Shown piece after piece: positions 1-9,310 of a DNA stretch of 64,000 nt. The position numbers and the translations under genes are program-made. The notes under the pieces were generated by a model. It searched no databases, was not told the DNA's origin, and saw only the letters and a program-made list of their open reading frames with translations. Origin of the DNA: Chryseolinea soli (GTDB lineage Bacteria > Bacteroidota > Bacteroidia > Cytophagales > Cyclobacteriaceae). The stretch spans positions 4,216,001 through 4,280,000 of the forward strand of contig NZ_CP032382.1 of NCBI RefSeq assembly GCF_003589925.1, written 5' to 3'. Position 1 is the first letter of the stretch; each line of letters opens with the position of its first letter.

Positions 1-2808
1 TTCACCAACAAAGCCAAGGAATTCGGTCTGGACGATAACTCCTATTCAACCCAGGCCGCCTTCCTGGATTACGATCGCGACGGAGACCTCGACATGTTTC
101 TGCTCAATCACTCGCGGCTCACCATCTCCAATTCGTACGACATCACCCAGCGCTACAAGACCACACGCGTGCCGTATGTAGGGAACAAGTTATTTCGCAA
201 CGACAACCAAAAGTTTGTCGATGTGAGCGATGTGATGGGGATCTATGGCCCCGCCTCTAACTATGGATTGGGCATTGTGTATGGGGACTTGAACGCCGAT
301 GGCTGGCCCGATCTCTACACTTCAAACGACTACACCGAAAAAGACAACGTGCTTTTGAACGACCACGGCCGTTTCTTCAACGAAGTGAGCGACAGCCTGC
401 TCACCCACATGTCGCAATTTTCCATGGGCGTAGACATGGCCGATGTGAACAACGACGGCCGCCTCGACCTGGTCACGCTGGACATGTTGCCCGACAACAA
501 TCAACGCCAAAAGGAATTCTTTTGGCCCGATCGCTACGACGTCTACGCCGCCATGGTGAAAAGCGGGCGACACCATCAGTACATGCGCAACATGCTGCAC
601 CTCAACAACGGTGACGGTACGTTTTCCGAGATCGGGCAACTGGCCGGCATCTCCAATACCGACTGGAGCTGGTCGGCGCTCATTGCCGACTATGACAACG
701 ACGGGTGGCAGGACTTGTTTATCTCCAATGGCTTCAAACGCAATTTCACCAGCAACGATTTTCTTCGCTACAAGATCGATCTGGCCATCAAAGCACAGAA
801 AGGACAACGCGATGCCACGTTGCAAGATGTGCTCAATAAAATGCCCTCGAGCAAGGAGCACAATTACATGTTCCATAATACGAACGGAATCCAATTTGAG
901 GACCTGAGCGACGCCTGGGGCTTTGCACCAAAAAATCTGACCAACGGAACTGCTTATGCCGATCTCGACAACGACGGTGATCTGGATCTGGTGATGAATA
1001 ACCTCGATGAAACGGCCGGCATCTACCGCAACGATGCGGGCAGTACCCTGCAAAATCATTATCTCAACATTCGCTTGCAGGGAAACGACAAGAACACCGC
1101 AGGGTTGGGTAGCACCGTGACGGTGTTTGCCGGAGGCCAAACCTTGAAACGAACGATGTGTCCTTATCGTGGCTTTCAGTCCTCGGTGGAGCCGATGTTG
1201 TTTTTTGGATTGGGCAAGCTGTCAACGATCGATTCACTCGTGGTGGACTGGCCGAAGGGAGAACAGCAAAAGTTAACAAACGTGACGGCCGACCGCGTGT
1301 TGGTGTTGCAACAAAAGGATGCCGCCGTGCAAGAAGAAGAAAAAAAGATCTCAACGCCAGCATGGTTCACGAAGGTTGAAAATGCCATTCCCTTCCGGCA
1401 CAAGGAGAATGACTACATCGATTTTAAAGTGCAATCCCTGCTGCCCCGCATGTATTCAACGGAAGGACCGGCATTGGCTTCCGCCGATATTAATGGCGAC
1501 GGCCTGGCCGATGTATTTGCAGGGGGAGCAAAAGGACAACGCAGCGCCGTCTTTCTTCAGCACAAGGACGGAACCTTTGCAGCGAAATCACAAACCTGGA
1601 AGGATGACCAATCTGAAAATACAGATGCTGTTTTCTTCGACATGGACAACGATGGCGACCAGGACCTCTATGTTGTGAGCGGCGGCTATGAATATGATAC
1701 TACCGACGTCGCCCTAGGCGATCATCTGTATCGGAATGATGGAAAAGGAAATTTCAAAGATGTAGCCTTGCCACGGATGCTCAACAGCGGTTCTTGCGCC
1801 AGGCCTGCCGACATTGACCACGACGGCGATCTCGACCTGTTTGTAGGAGGAAGAATAATTCCAGGCCGTTATCCCGAAGCTCCACGCAGCTATGTATTGT
1901 TGAATGACGGCAAAGGAAATTTTTCCGAGCACACCCCAACGATAGCACCCGACCTCATCCGCCCGGGCATGGTAACGGACGCAACATGGCTGGATGTGAA
2001 CCGCGATGAGTGGGCAGACCTTATTGTAGTAGGGGAGTGGATGCCGGTGAAGGTGTATCTGAATGACAAAGGAAAACTGAAAGACCAGTCAGCGCTCTAT
2101 ATTAAAGAGAAAACCGAAGGCTGGTGGAATCGCATCCTGATGGAAGACCTCGATGGTGACGGTGACAAAGACCTGGTGATTGGAAATTTTGGAATGAACA
2201 ATCAATTCAAAGCCACTCCGGGACAACCGGTCTCGTTGTTTGCTTTGGATCTCGATAACAACGGCTCCATCGACCCGCTGATGAGCTATTTCATCGGTGG
2301 AAAATCCTATCCCATGCCCACGCGTGATGAATTGACCGATCAGGTGCCATCCTTCAAAAAGAAATTCCCCGACTATGGCCGGTACACGCAGGCCACGCTT
2401 CAAACCATGCTCACACCGGAAGATTTGAAGAAAGGGCAGATGTTTGAGGCCGTCACTTTCGAAACCAGTTGGTTTGAAAACACGGGCGCAGGCTTCGTGA
2501 GGCGATCACTGCCCATCCAAATTCAATTTGCTCCCGTACTGGCCCTGGCCTTTCTGGATGTTAACGGCGACGGCCACGGCGATCTCGTGACCGGCGGCAA
2601 CCTTTCGCGCACGCGGTCGCGTTTTGGCAAAGCGACTGGAAATTTTGGTACCGCATTGTTGGGCGATGGCCACGGCCATTTCCGCGCAGCCGACCCGTTA
2701 GAAACCGGCCTTTGCCTTCGCGGCGATGCCCGCCGCATGATCCTCCTGGATGGTAAAACCCTGCTCGTGGGAATGAACAACGACTTCCCCCAAGTCTATA
2801 AACATTGA
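1..2808 (+). CDS. VCBS/FG-GAP repeat and ASPIC/UnbV surface protein (5' truncated by window)
   Basis: The reading frame is open from base 1 and runs in frame into the ATG at 94, so the true start lies upstream; 935 residues are visible. The protein is built of repeated calcium-binding-like FG-GAP/VCBS motifs of the form D-x-D-x-D-G-x-x-D (for example DYDRDGDLD, DLNADGWPD, DLDNDGDLD, DINGDGLAD), typical of integrin-like beta-propeller blades. An ASPIC/UnbV-type domain lies at about bases 1060-1300 (motif GLGSTVTVFAGG, then a VDWPKGEQQ-like end), and a second propeller follows. Proteins of this kind are secreted or surface exposed and often sit next to SusC/SusD loci in Bacteroidota. A link to the SusC gene downstream is possible, but a 400-base gap separates them. 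No T9SS sorting tail is visible at the C-terminus. Function beyond surface binding is unknown. Confidence 0.9.
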   Translation, partial: FTNKAKEFGLDDNSYSTQAAFLDYDRDGDLDMFLLNHSRLTISNSYDITQRYKTTRVPYVGNKLFRNDNQKFVDVSDVMGIYGPASNYGLGIVYGDLNADGWPDLYTSNDYTEKDNVLLNDHGRFFNEVSDSLLTHMSQFSMGVDMADVNNDGRLDLVTLDMLPDNNQRQKEFFWPDRYDVYAAMVKSGRHHQYMRNMLHLNNGDGTFSEIGQLAGISNTDWSWSALIADYDNDGWQDLFISNGFKRNFTSNDFLRYKIDLAIKAQKGQRDATLQDVLNKMPSSKEHNYMFHNTNGIQFEDLSDAWGFAPKNLTNGTAYADLDNDGDLDLVMNNLDETAGIYRNDAGSTLQNHYLNIRLQGNDKNTAGLGSTVTVFAGGQTLKRTMCPYRGFQSSVEPMLFFGLGKLSTIDSLVVDWPKGEQQKLTNVTADRVLVLQQKDAAVQEEEKKISTPAWFTKVENAIPFRHKENDYIDFKVQSLLPRMYSTEGPALASADINGDGLADVFAGGAKGQRSAVFLQHKDGTFAAKSQTWKDDQSENTDAVFFDMDNDGDQDLYVVSGGYEYDTTDVALGDHLYRNDGKGNFKDVALPRMLNSGSCARPADIDHDGDLDLFVGGRIIPGRYPEAPRSYVLLNDGKGNFSEHTPTIAPDLIRPGMVTDATWLDVNRDEWADLIVVGEWMPVKVYLNDKGKLKDQSALYIKEKTEGWWNRILMEDLDGDGDKDLVIGNFGMNNQFKATPGQPVSLFALDLDNNGSIDPLMSYFIGGKSYPMPTRDELTDQVPSFKKKFPDYGRYTQATLQTMLTPEDLKKGQMFEAVTFETSWFENTGAGFVRRSLPIQIQFAPVLALAFLDVNGDGHGDLVTGGNLSRTRSRFGKATGNFGTALLGDGHGHFRAADPLETGLCLRGDARRMILLDGKTLLVGMNNDFPQVYKH

Positions 2809-3091
2809 GTTTGGATTGTTATTGACCACAGGTTTAGGATGACTCCTGAACGCCTTTTTTCTGCCCGCTCCGGGCTTTTCGCCGTGCGGCGTTAACAAAT
2901 TACCCTGTCTCCTGAAACATTTCATCCCCCCGGTTAACGCCACGGGAAGTAATCCGCAACATTTTCATACCCTCCTCCGCGCCTTTACGGCCCAAATTTG
3001 TCATGACGAATTTCAATCGTTTGTGAAATCGAAAGAAATCAAAACGGTTGGTCTGCTAAAGAACGGTACCTGGGTTAGGTATGATTCGGGC

Positions 3092-3136
3092 GTTGCCGGG
3101 GAGGCTGGCTGATAGAAACGGCCTCCTTCCGGCAAC
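3092..3136 (+). promoter_or_regulatory. Strong stem-loop in the susC leader
   Basis: Bases 3092-3105 (GTTGCCGGGGAGGC) pair with 3121-3136 (GCCTCCTTCCGGCAAC), giving a GC-rich hairpin with small bulges about 75 bases before the SusC start. There is no T-run directly after it, so a simple terminator is unlikely. It could be a leader control element or the end of an upstream transcript. The rest of the 2809-3209 gap holds no gene that I can support. Confidence 0.4.
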
Positions 3137-3209
3137 CCTCGCGGCGGGCGCGATTCTGAACAAATGCGGTTTACCCAACAAACTATACTCTATCCACTAA
3201 ACCAAATCT

Positions 3210-6200
3210 ATGATTATGAAAGAAGTCTACCGAAGCTTTTTCAAGAGGGCTTCCGTGTTTTTGTTGCTGCTGACGAGCGTGGCCGCCTATGGCCAGCACC
3301 TCGTCACGGGAACAATCAAGGACCCCGCGGGCAATGGTATGCCCGGTGTGAACGTGCTCATCAAGGGCACCGGCAATGGGACCACGACCACCATTGACGG
3401 AAACTATACCCTGGAGGCAAACGATGAAGATGTGCTCGTCATCTCCTTCATCGGCTACAAATCGCAGGAGATCAGGGTGGGCAACCAAACCCGCATCGAT
3501 GCCGACATGCGGGAAGATGTGTCCACGCTCCAGGAAGTGGTTGTCGTGGGATACGGTGAAATGAAACGCACGGATCTTTCGGGAGCCCAAACGTCTGTGG
3601 GTTCCGATCAAATTGCAAAAACCATCAACACCACCATCGAACAGGCCATCCAAGGCCGGGCCGCGGGTGTGTATGTAACGCAAAACACCGGCCAGCCCGG
3701 GGGTGGCATCTCGGTGAACATCCGCGGTGTGAATACCATCACCGGATCGAACGAGCCGTTGTATGTGGTGGACGGCGTGCAGATCCAACCGGCCACGCTG
3801 AGCTATGGGGCTACGAGTTCCGCGAACGTCCTGGCGGGGATCAACCCTTCCGATATTTCCAACATTGAAATTCTGCAAGGCCCTTCGGCCACCGCCATCT
3901 ATGGATCGCGGGGTACGAACGGCGTGGTGCTCATCAGTACCAAGCGTGGCAAGGCTGGTGACATGAAAGTGAACTATGGGTTCACCTACAGTTTGCAAGA
4001 AAAACCGAAGAACCTGGCCGTGATGACGCTGCCACAGTTTGCCGAAATGACAAACGAGATCCGCGCCATCACCGGTGGCACACCGCCGCCGGAATTTGGC
4101 AATCCTTCGTTGTTGGGTCCCGGCACCAATTGGCAAGATGCGCTTTTCAAAACCGCGCCACTCACCAAACACCAGCTAAGCCTTAGCGGCGGAAGCGAAA
4201 AAACCACCTTCTATTTATCCGGCGAACATTTCGACCAGGAAGGTGTAGCCCTCGGTTCGAGCTTTGCCCGTTCCAGCATTCGCCTCAATATGGACAACCA
4301 GACCCGTAAATGGTTGAAGATCGGTGCAAACCTGAGTGTGAACCAAACCAAGGAAAAGATCACCGCCACGCAGGAGAACACCATTCTCAATGCGCTTCAA
4401 CTGGCGCCGAACATTCCGGTGAAAAATCCCGACGGAACATGGGGTGGTGCCAACAGCGTCAACGGAAGCAGCGTGCAGTTCACGCCCCTCAACCCCGTGG
4501 CAATCTCCAGCCTGATCCAGAACAAACAGAAAAAATTTCAGGTTTTGGGTGGTGTCAATGTGGACGTGACCTTGCTGAAGGGATTGGTTTTCCGCACTTC
4601 CCTCAATGGTAACCTCGGCTTCAACCGCACCGACTACTTCATACCCACCTATAGGCTAGGCGACAAGACCAACGATGTGGCCAGCCTCACCTCCGGAAGC
4701 AGCGACAATACCTACTGGAACTGGAACCAGATGCTCCAATACAATACGCGCATCGGAAAACATGACCTGGGTGTCATGGCCAGCCACGAATCGCAGGAAT
4801 CGCATTGGGAAAATGTGAGTGGCTCCAAAAGAGGCTTTGTGACCAACACCGTGCCCGACCTGAACGTGGGCAACACACAAGGTGCGACAACCTCGGGTGG
4901 ACAATCTCCCTGGGCGATGGAATCATACTTCGGACGTTTGAACTATACCTTTAATGACAAGTACATCGTGCAAGGTTCGATCCGCGCCGATGGCTCGGTC
5001 AATTTTGGTCCCGACAACAAATGGGGATACTTCCCTTCCGTGTCCGCTGCCTGGAGAGTGACACAAGAACCCTTCATGCAAAACGTGTCCTTTATCAACG
5101 AATTGAAATTGAGAGTCGAGACCGGCGTGACGGGTAACCAGGGAGGTACCTCGTACTATGGACCGCTGGCCAGTGTGTCCACCCCTTGGGGCACAGGCTT
5201 TCCGTTGTCCCGCTATCCGAACGCTGCGCTGCAGTGGGAAGAGACGCATACAAACAACATCGGCTTCAACCTGAACCTATTCCAAAACCGCATTCAATTG
5301 GAAGGTGACTTCTACGTAAAGAAAACCAGCAACCTCCTGATGACAAGTCCGCTTCCCGACTACATGGGCGTGAGCGCGGAAGGATCGATCGGTCCCCCGC
5401 AAGTAAACGTAGGGTCGCTCGAGAACAGAGGCTGGGGATTCACTTTGAATACCGTGAACATCGATCGCGGTGGTTTTGTCTGGCGAAGCAATTTCAACGT
5501 GTCGGGTTTCAAGACCGAAATGACACAGCTTTATTCAGCCAACGCATTCTTTGATCGCACAGCGTGGTTCATCGGTGATACAGGCTCCGGCAACAACTGG
5601 ACGCAACGTTCGGCCGTGGGCCAGGCACCCTGGTTGTTCCGCGGATATTTGTATGACGGCATCTTTCAATCCGTGGACCAGATCAACAACAGCGCCATCC
5701 CCGTCAAGGTCAATGGCGATCGTCAGGATGTGGCGCCCGGTGGAGTTTGGGTGGGCGACATCAAATACAAAGACCTGAACGGCGACAACAAGATCGACGA
5801 AAAGGACATCACCAACATTGGTAACCCCTGGCCTAAAGCAACCTTCGGCTTTACCAACACATTTACGTACCTGGGCTTTGATTTGAATATCTTGTTGACG
5901 GCCTCCTATGGCAACGACATCTACAATTTTCTCCGGTTCAGCAACACGAACCCCAACAACATCAACCTCGGCCGGAATTTGATGGCAGAAACGTTCAACT
6001 ATGCCCGCGTAGAGGGCAGCGGTTCGGAAACACACTTGACCAATCCCGGTACCGACATTCCCCGTATCGTGACGCCCGACGTGAACGGCAACGGTTTGCG
6101 TTTTACAGACAAGTTTGTGGAAGACGGATCCTACATCCGCATCAAGAACATTACGCTTGGCTACAGCATTCCCAAGACCCTCATCGGAAAACAGAATGTC

Positions 6201-6389
6201 GTGCAAGGCGTGCGACTCGCCGTGGGTGTACAAAACCTGTATACGTTCACCAAGTACAAAGGCTATGATCCGGAAGTGGGTGCCTATGTAGGACGCGATT
6301 CTCAATCCACGAATCAATCCATCGGCGTGGATTTTGGAAGATACCCGATGACACCGGTGTATACGTTCAACCTGGCCGTTGATTTTTAA
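3210..6389 (+). CDS. SusC/RagA-family TonB-linked outer membrane protein
   Basis: This is a 1059-residue TonB-dependent transporter that imports oligosaccharides through the outer membrane together with its SusD lid. A signal peptide (hydrophobic FLLLLTSVAAYGQ, about residues 15-29) is followed by a carboxypeptidase-regulatory-like domain (about 30-110: VTGTIKDPAGNGMPGVNVLIKG is split over this start, then ISFIGYKSQEI). Next come the plug domain (LQEVVVVGYGEMKRTDLSGA, then GVNTITGSNEPLYVVDG) and a large beta-barrel ending in aromatic F-N-L-A-V-D-F. Length and order are standard for the SusC family. An alternative ATG lies two codons downstream. The susD gene follows after 21 bases, and with the glycoside hydrolases downstream this forms a polysaccharide utilisation locus. 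No dedicated sensor/regulator gene is visible next to it. Confidence 0.96.
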   Translation: MIMKEVYRSFFKRASVFLLLLTSVAAYGQHLVTGTIKDPAGNGMPGVNVLIKGTGNGTTTTIDGNYTLEANDEDVLVISFIGYKSQEIRVGNQTRIDADMREDVSTLQEVVVVGYGEMKRTDLSGAQTSVGSDQIAKTINTTIEQAIQGRAAGVYVTQNTGQPGGGISVNIRGVNTITGSNEPLYVVDGVQIQPATLSYGATSSANVLAGINPSDISNIEILQGPSATAIYGSRGTNGVVLISTKRGKAGDMKVNYGFTYSLQEKPKNLAVMTLPQFAEMTNEIRAITGGTPPPEFGNPSLLGPGTNWQDALFKTAPLTKHQLSLSGGSEKTTFYLSGEHFDQEGVALGSSFARSSIRLNMDNQTRKWLKIGANLSVNQTKEKITATQENTILNALQLAPNIPVKNPDGTWGGANSVNGSSVQFTPLNPVAISSLIQNKQKKFQVLGGVNVDVTLLKGLVFRTSLNGNLGFNRTDYFIPTYRLGDKTNDVASLTSGSSDNTYWNWNQMLQYNTRIGKHDLGVMASHESQESHWENVSGSKRGFVTNTVPDLNVGNTQGATTSGGQSPWAMESYFGRLNYTFNDKYIVQGSIRADGSVNFGPDNKWGYFPSVSAAWRVTQEPFMQNVSFINELKLRVETGVTGNQGGTSYYGPLASVSTPWGTGFPLSRYPNAALQWEETHTNNIGFNLNLFQNRIQLEGDFYVKKTSNLLMTSPLPDYMGVSAEGSIGPPQVNVGSLENRGWGFTLNTVNIDRGGFVWRSNFNVSGFKTEMTQLYSANAFFDRTAWFIGDTGSGNNWTQRSAVGQAPWLFRGYLYDGIFQSVDQINNSAIPVKVNGDRQDVAPGGVWVGDIKYKDLNGDNKIDEKDITNIGNPWPKATFGFTNTFTYLGFDLNILLTASYGNDIYNFLRFSNTNPNNINLGRNLMAETFNYARVEGSGSETHLTNPGTDIPRIVTPDVNGNGLRFTDKFVEDGSYIRIKNITLGYSIPKTLIGKQNVVQGVRLAVGVQNLYTFTKYKGYDPEVGAYVGRDSQSTNQSIGVDFGRYPMTPVYTFNLAVDF

Positions 6390-6410
6390 GTCACAAAAAA
6401 AGCAAGAGCA

Positions 6411-8093
6411 ATGAAAACATTAAAACATATCAAAATCAAAATCTGCCTCGCTGTCCTGCTTTTGGTTGGACTGTTTGCTGGCTGCAGCAGCGATTTTCTG
6501 GATCAGCCGCCTCAGGATACGATCCTCGATGTAAACTTCTACAAAACATCCGAACAGGTGTTGGCGGGTAGCGGGCCCCTGTATGGCGTTGTTTGGTTTG
6601 CCTACAACGACAAAGCTTCGCACGGTATCGGCGATGGAAGAGGTGGCGTGCTCACGTCGGGCTCTTATCAATTGGAAAACGTAGAGTTCAAAACCACCAG
6701 CGTTACCGCGGAGAATTTGAGTGCATGGCGTGCGTTCTACAACATTGTAGGGCAATCCAACACACTCATCACCAACCTGCGCAAATATGCGGGAGAAGAA
6801 GTACCACAGAATATCGTCGAACACGCCATCGCCGAAGCCCGCTTCATGCGCGGCATGGCCTACATGTTCCTGGTGCAGAACTGGGGTGAGGTGCCGATCA
6901 TCACCGACAACACCGCGTTGCTGCAGGACACGACGATCACGCGCAATACCGTGCCGTCCATTTGGGAATTTATTACCCGTGACATTCGCTATGGGACGAC
7001 GCATTTGCCTGAAACACCCATCATGAAGGGAAGACTCACCAAATATTCCGCCGAAGGCATGCTGGCCAAAGTTTACCTGACGCGCGCTGGCGTGGGCAAA
7101 AGCCTGACCCGCGACGCCGTGTTCCTGGACAGCGCCCGCATCCTGGCCAAAGACGTGATCGAGAACAGCAGTGCTTCGCTGATGACGGACTATGAAGAAC
7201 TGTTCAAGACCAAGAACAACAACAACCAGGAAACCTTGTTCGCTTTGCAATGGGTATACAACGGTGCAGACTGGGGCTCACAGAACAGCGTGCAGGCCTT
7301 CCTCGCCTTCGGTTCCAGCATCACCGGCTTTGCCGATGGATGGGGTGGCGACATCGGCGCCTCGCTGTACTTGCTGAACAAGTATGATGGTTTGATCGAC
7401 AACGGCAACACGCCCGACGCGCGCCGCAAAGCTACGTTTATGTTCCCCGGCGATCACTACACCTACATCCACCAACAGGTGATCGATCCGAACACCGGCA
7501 ATCCTATAACACAGGAGTTGCGTGTTCCGCTCGGAGGCAGCGGCTACAACAATCGTGCATGGGTGAAGAAATATGTAGTGGGGCGCCCGGAAGACAACGA
7601 CGGAAAAGTTTCTCAACAACATACCGAGAACTGCACCTACATGATGCGTCTTGCCGAAGTATACCTGATCTATGCCGAGGCGATATTGGGCGATGCGGCA
7701 TCGACCTCCGATGCTGAAGCGTTGAAATACTATAACCGCGTGCGCCTTCGCGCGAACGTTGCGACCAAGAGTGTCATCACGTGGCAAGACATCTTTGACG
7801 AACGCCATTTAGAGTTCGCCATGGAGGGACAGCTTTGGTATGATTTCGTTCGCCTGCACTACTATAATCCTCAAAAGGCTTACGACATCCTGAGTACGCA
7901 AGACCGTGGCTTCTACCGGATCACACCGGATAAGATCCCCGACCCGACCAAGTGGACCATCGCGGTCGATCCCGATGATCAATCCCGGAACTTCCCCGTT
8001 GACGACGGTAACTTTAAAATACCGTTGCCTTCCACCGAAGTGTTGCGGGCTCCGAACCTGTCGAAGACACCCGTTCCTTATGTTTTTAACTGA
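6411..8093 (+). CDS. RagB/SusD-family nutrient-binding outer membrane lipoprotein
   Basis: This 560-residue surface lipoprotein caps the SusC channel and binds glycan. The leader ends in a lipobox (LFAGC, Cys25), followed by the family's N-terminal SSDFLDQPPQDTI signature. The body contains TPR-like helices (EARFMRGMAYMFLVQNWGEV) and the C-terminal region typical of SusD (LAEVYLIYAEAIL, then IFDERHLEFAMEGQLWYDFVRL). The gene lies 21 bases after susC and is almost certainly cotranscribed with it. Homology to the family is clear; the exact glycan cannot be read from the sequence. Confidence 0.96.
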   Translation: MKTLKHIKIKICLAVLLLVGLFAGCSSDFLDQPPQDTILDVNFYKTSEQVLAGSGPLYGVVWFAYNDKASHGIGDGRGGVLTSGSYQLENVEFKTTSVTAENLSAWRAFYNIVGQSNTLITNLRKYAGEEVPQNIVEHAIAEARFMRGMAYMFLVQNWGEVPIITDNTALLQDTTITRNTVPSIWEFITRDIRYGTTHLPETPIMKGRLTKYSAEGMLAKVYLTRAGVGKSLTRDAVFLDSARILAKDVIENSSASLMTDYEELFKTKNNNNQETLFALQWVYNGADWGSQNSVQAFLAFGSSITGFADGWGGDIGASLYLLNKYDGLIDNGNTPDARRKATFMFPGDHYTYIHQQVIDPNTGNPITQELRVPLGGSGYNNRAWVKKYVVGRPEDNDGKVSQQHTENCTYMMRLAEVYLIYAEAILGDAASTSDAEALKYYNRVRLRANVATKSVITWQDIFDERHLEFAMEGQLWYDFVRLHYYNPQKAYDILSTQDRGFYRITPDKIPDPTKWTIAVDPDDQSRNFPVDDGNFKIPLPSTEVLRAPNLSKTPVPYVFN

Positions 8094-8159
8094 TCGACAA
8101 AAACGCTGGACAGGGCCTGAGAAAATGAAAGGCCTTGCCTCAGCCTAAAAAATAAACTT

Positions 8160-9209
8160 ATGGATATACAGAAAAAAATAACGCGAAAAGTATTGACGGC
8201 GATGAGCCTGTTGATCGTTGTGGCGTCATTGTTTGTGGCGTGTAACGACGACGATCAAGGCGGCACCCCGGCCCTGGAGCGTGTAAGTTTGGTGGCCAAG
8301 GACTCCACCACGCAAAGCGGAAGGAGAGGGACCACGTATGTGATCTATGGCAACAACCTGGCCACGACCAGAGAGGTGTATTTCAACGAATCGCTGGCGC
8401 CGCTGAACGTCACGCTGGTGCGCAACGATAACATCATCATCCGGATCCCCGACAACGCCCCGTTTGCCAACGTGCCCAACAAGATCAGGGTGGTTACTGA
8501 ATTCGGGCAAGCCGAACTGGACTTTGTCATCCAACAACCCGGACCGTCCATCGCCAGCTTTGACCCCGCCTTCATTGGCGCCGGTGGCATTGTGACCATC
8601 AAGGGCGAGTTCTTTGAAAACCTGCAAAGCGTCCGTTTCGATGATGCGGAAGCGGAGGTTGTATCGGCGAGCGGAAAAGAAATTGAAGTGAAAGTTCCAG
8701 ACGGCGTGACGTCGGCTTACTTGTACGTGACTACCTCGGCAGGCACCGTGAAGTCATCGTCGGCTTTTGGCTTCAAGTTCGTGATCTACGACGAGGATCT
8801 GGTGGCCACCTGGCAGAAATGGGGTGGATGGAGCAGCACCACCGATTGGACAAGCACACAGCAAGCCAAGCGCGGCGACAAATCCATGAAGATCACCTAC
8901 GATGGTGCCTGGGGTGGTTCACAATCACATCCGTCAAACACGTTTGTGTTGGTCAATAACTACACCGCAGTGAAGTTGTCGATTTTTGGAGGCGCGGGGA
9001 CAACCGGCAAGAGTGTGATGTTGTTTATCAAAGACAACGATGGTGTCGTGGGCACTCAAAAATCGTTGGCCATCCAGGAGGGTGTGTGGACAGACTTTAC
9101 CATCCCGCTCTCGGAACTGGGCAGCCCGTCGACCATCAATGAATTTGTTTTCCAGGATCAGGGCGGTGCTCCTTACGTGATCTTTATCGATGATATCGGA
9201 TTATTGTAA
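8160..9209 (+). CDS. IPT/TIG-domain lipoprotein, probable surface glycan-binding protein
   Basis: The protein has 349 residues. A lipoprotein signal ends at FVAC (Cys28) before an acidic DDDQGG stretch that suits export to the cell surface in Bacteroidota. Two IPT/TIG immunoglobulin-like domains follow (about 40-120, with YVIYGNNLATTREVYFN, and about 125-205, with IASFDPAFIGAGGIVTIKGE). A C-terminal jelly-roll-like module (about 215-349) is rich in Trp and Gly and ends in VIFIDDIGLL, resembling galactose-binding or CBM-type folds. The position directly after SusD matches surface glycan-binding proteins of polysaccharide utilisation loci. The binding role is inferred from domain order and context. 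Confidence 0.85.
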   Translation: MDIQKKITRKVLTAMSLLIVVASLFVACNDDDQGGTPALERVSLVAKDSTTQSGRRGTTYVIYGNNLATTREVYFNESLAPLNVTLVRNDNIIIRIPDNAPFANVPNKIRVVTEFGQAELDFVIQQPGPSIASFDPAFIGAGGIVTIKGEFFENLQSVRFDDAEAEVVSASGKEIEVKVPDGVTSAYLYVTTSAGTVKSSSAFGFKFVIYDEDLVATWQKWGGWSSTTDWTSTQQAKRGDKSMKITYDGAWGGSQSHPSNTFVLVNNYTAVKLSIFGGAGTTGKSVMLFIKDNDGVVGTQKSLAIQEGVWTDFTIPLSELGSPSTINEFVFQDQGGAPYVIFIDDIGLL

Positions 9210-9235
9210 ACATTATAAAGCATTTTGATCTTATA

Positions 9236-9273
9236 CCGGTGGTGCGTCTGTAACGATGTGCCACCGGATTTTT
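9236..9273 (+). terminator. Rho-independent terminator-like hairpin after the TIG lipoprotein gene
   Basis: The inverted repeat CCGGTGG...CCACCGG (9236-9242 and 9261-9267), extended by TGC/GCA pairs, is followed by ATTTTTTAC. It would end or attenuate the susC-susD-TIG transcript before the glycosidase genes. Confidence 0.6.
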
Positions 9274-9310
9274 TACACCGGCATCCTTTGCCGTCAACCA
9301 ACTCTTTTAC

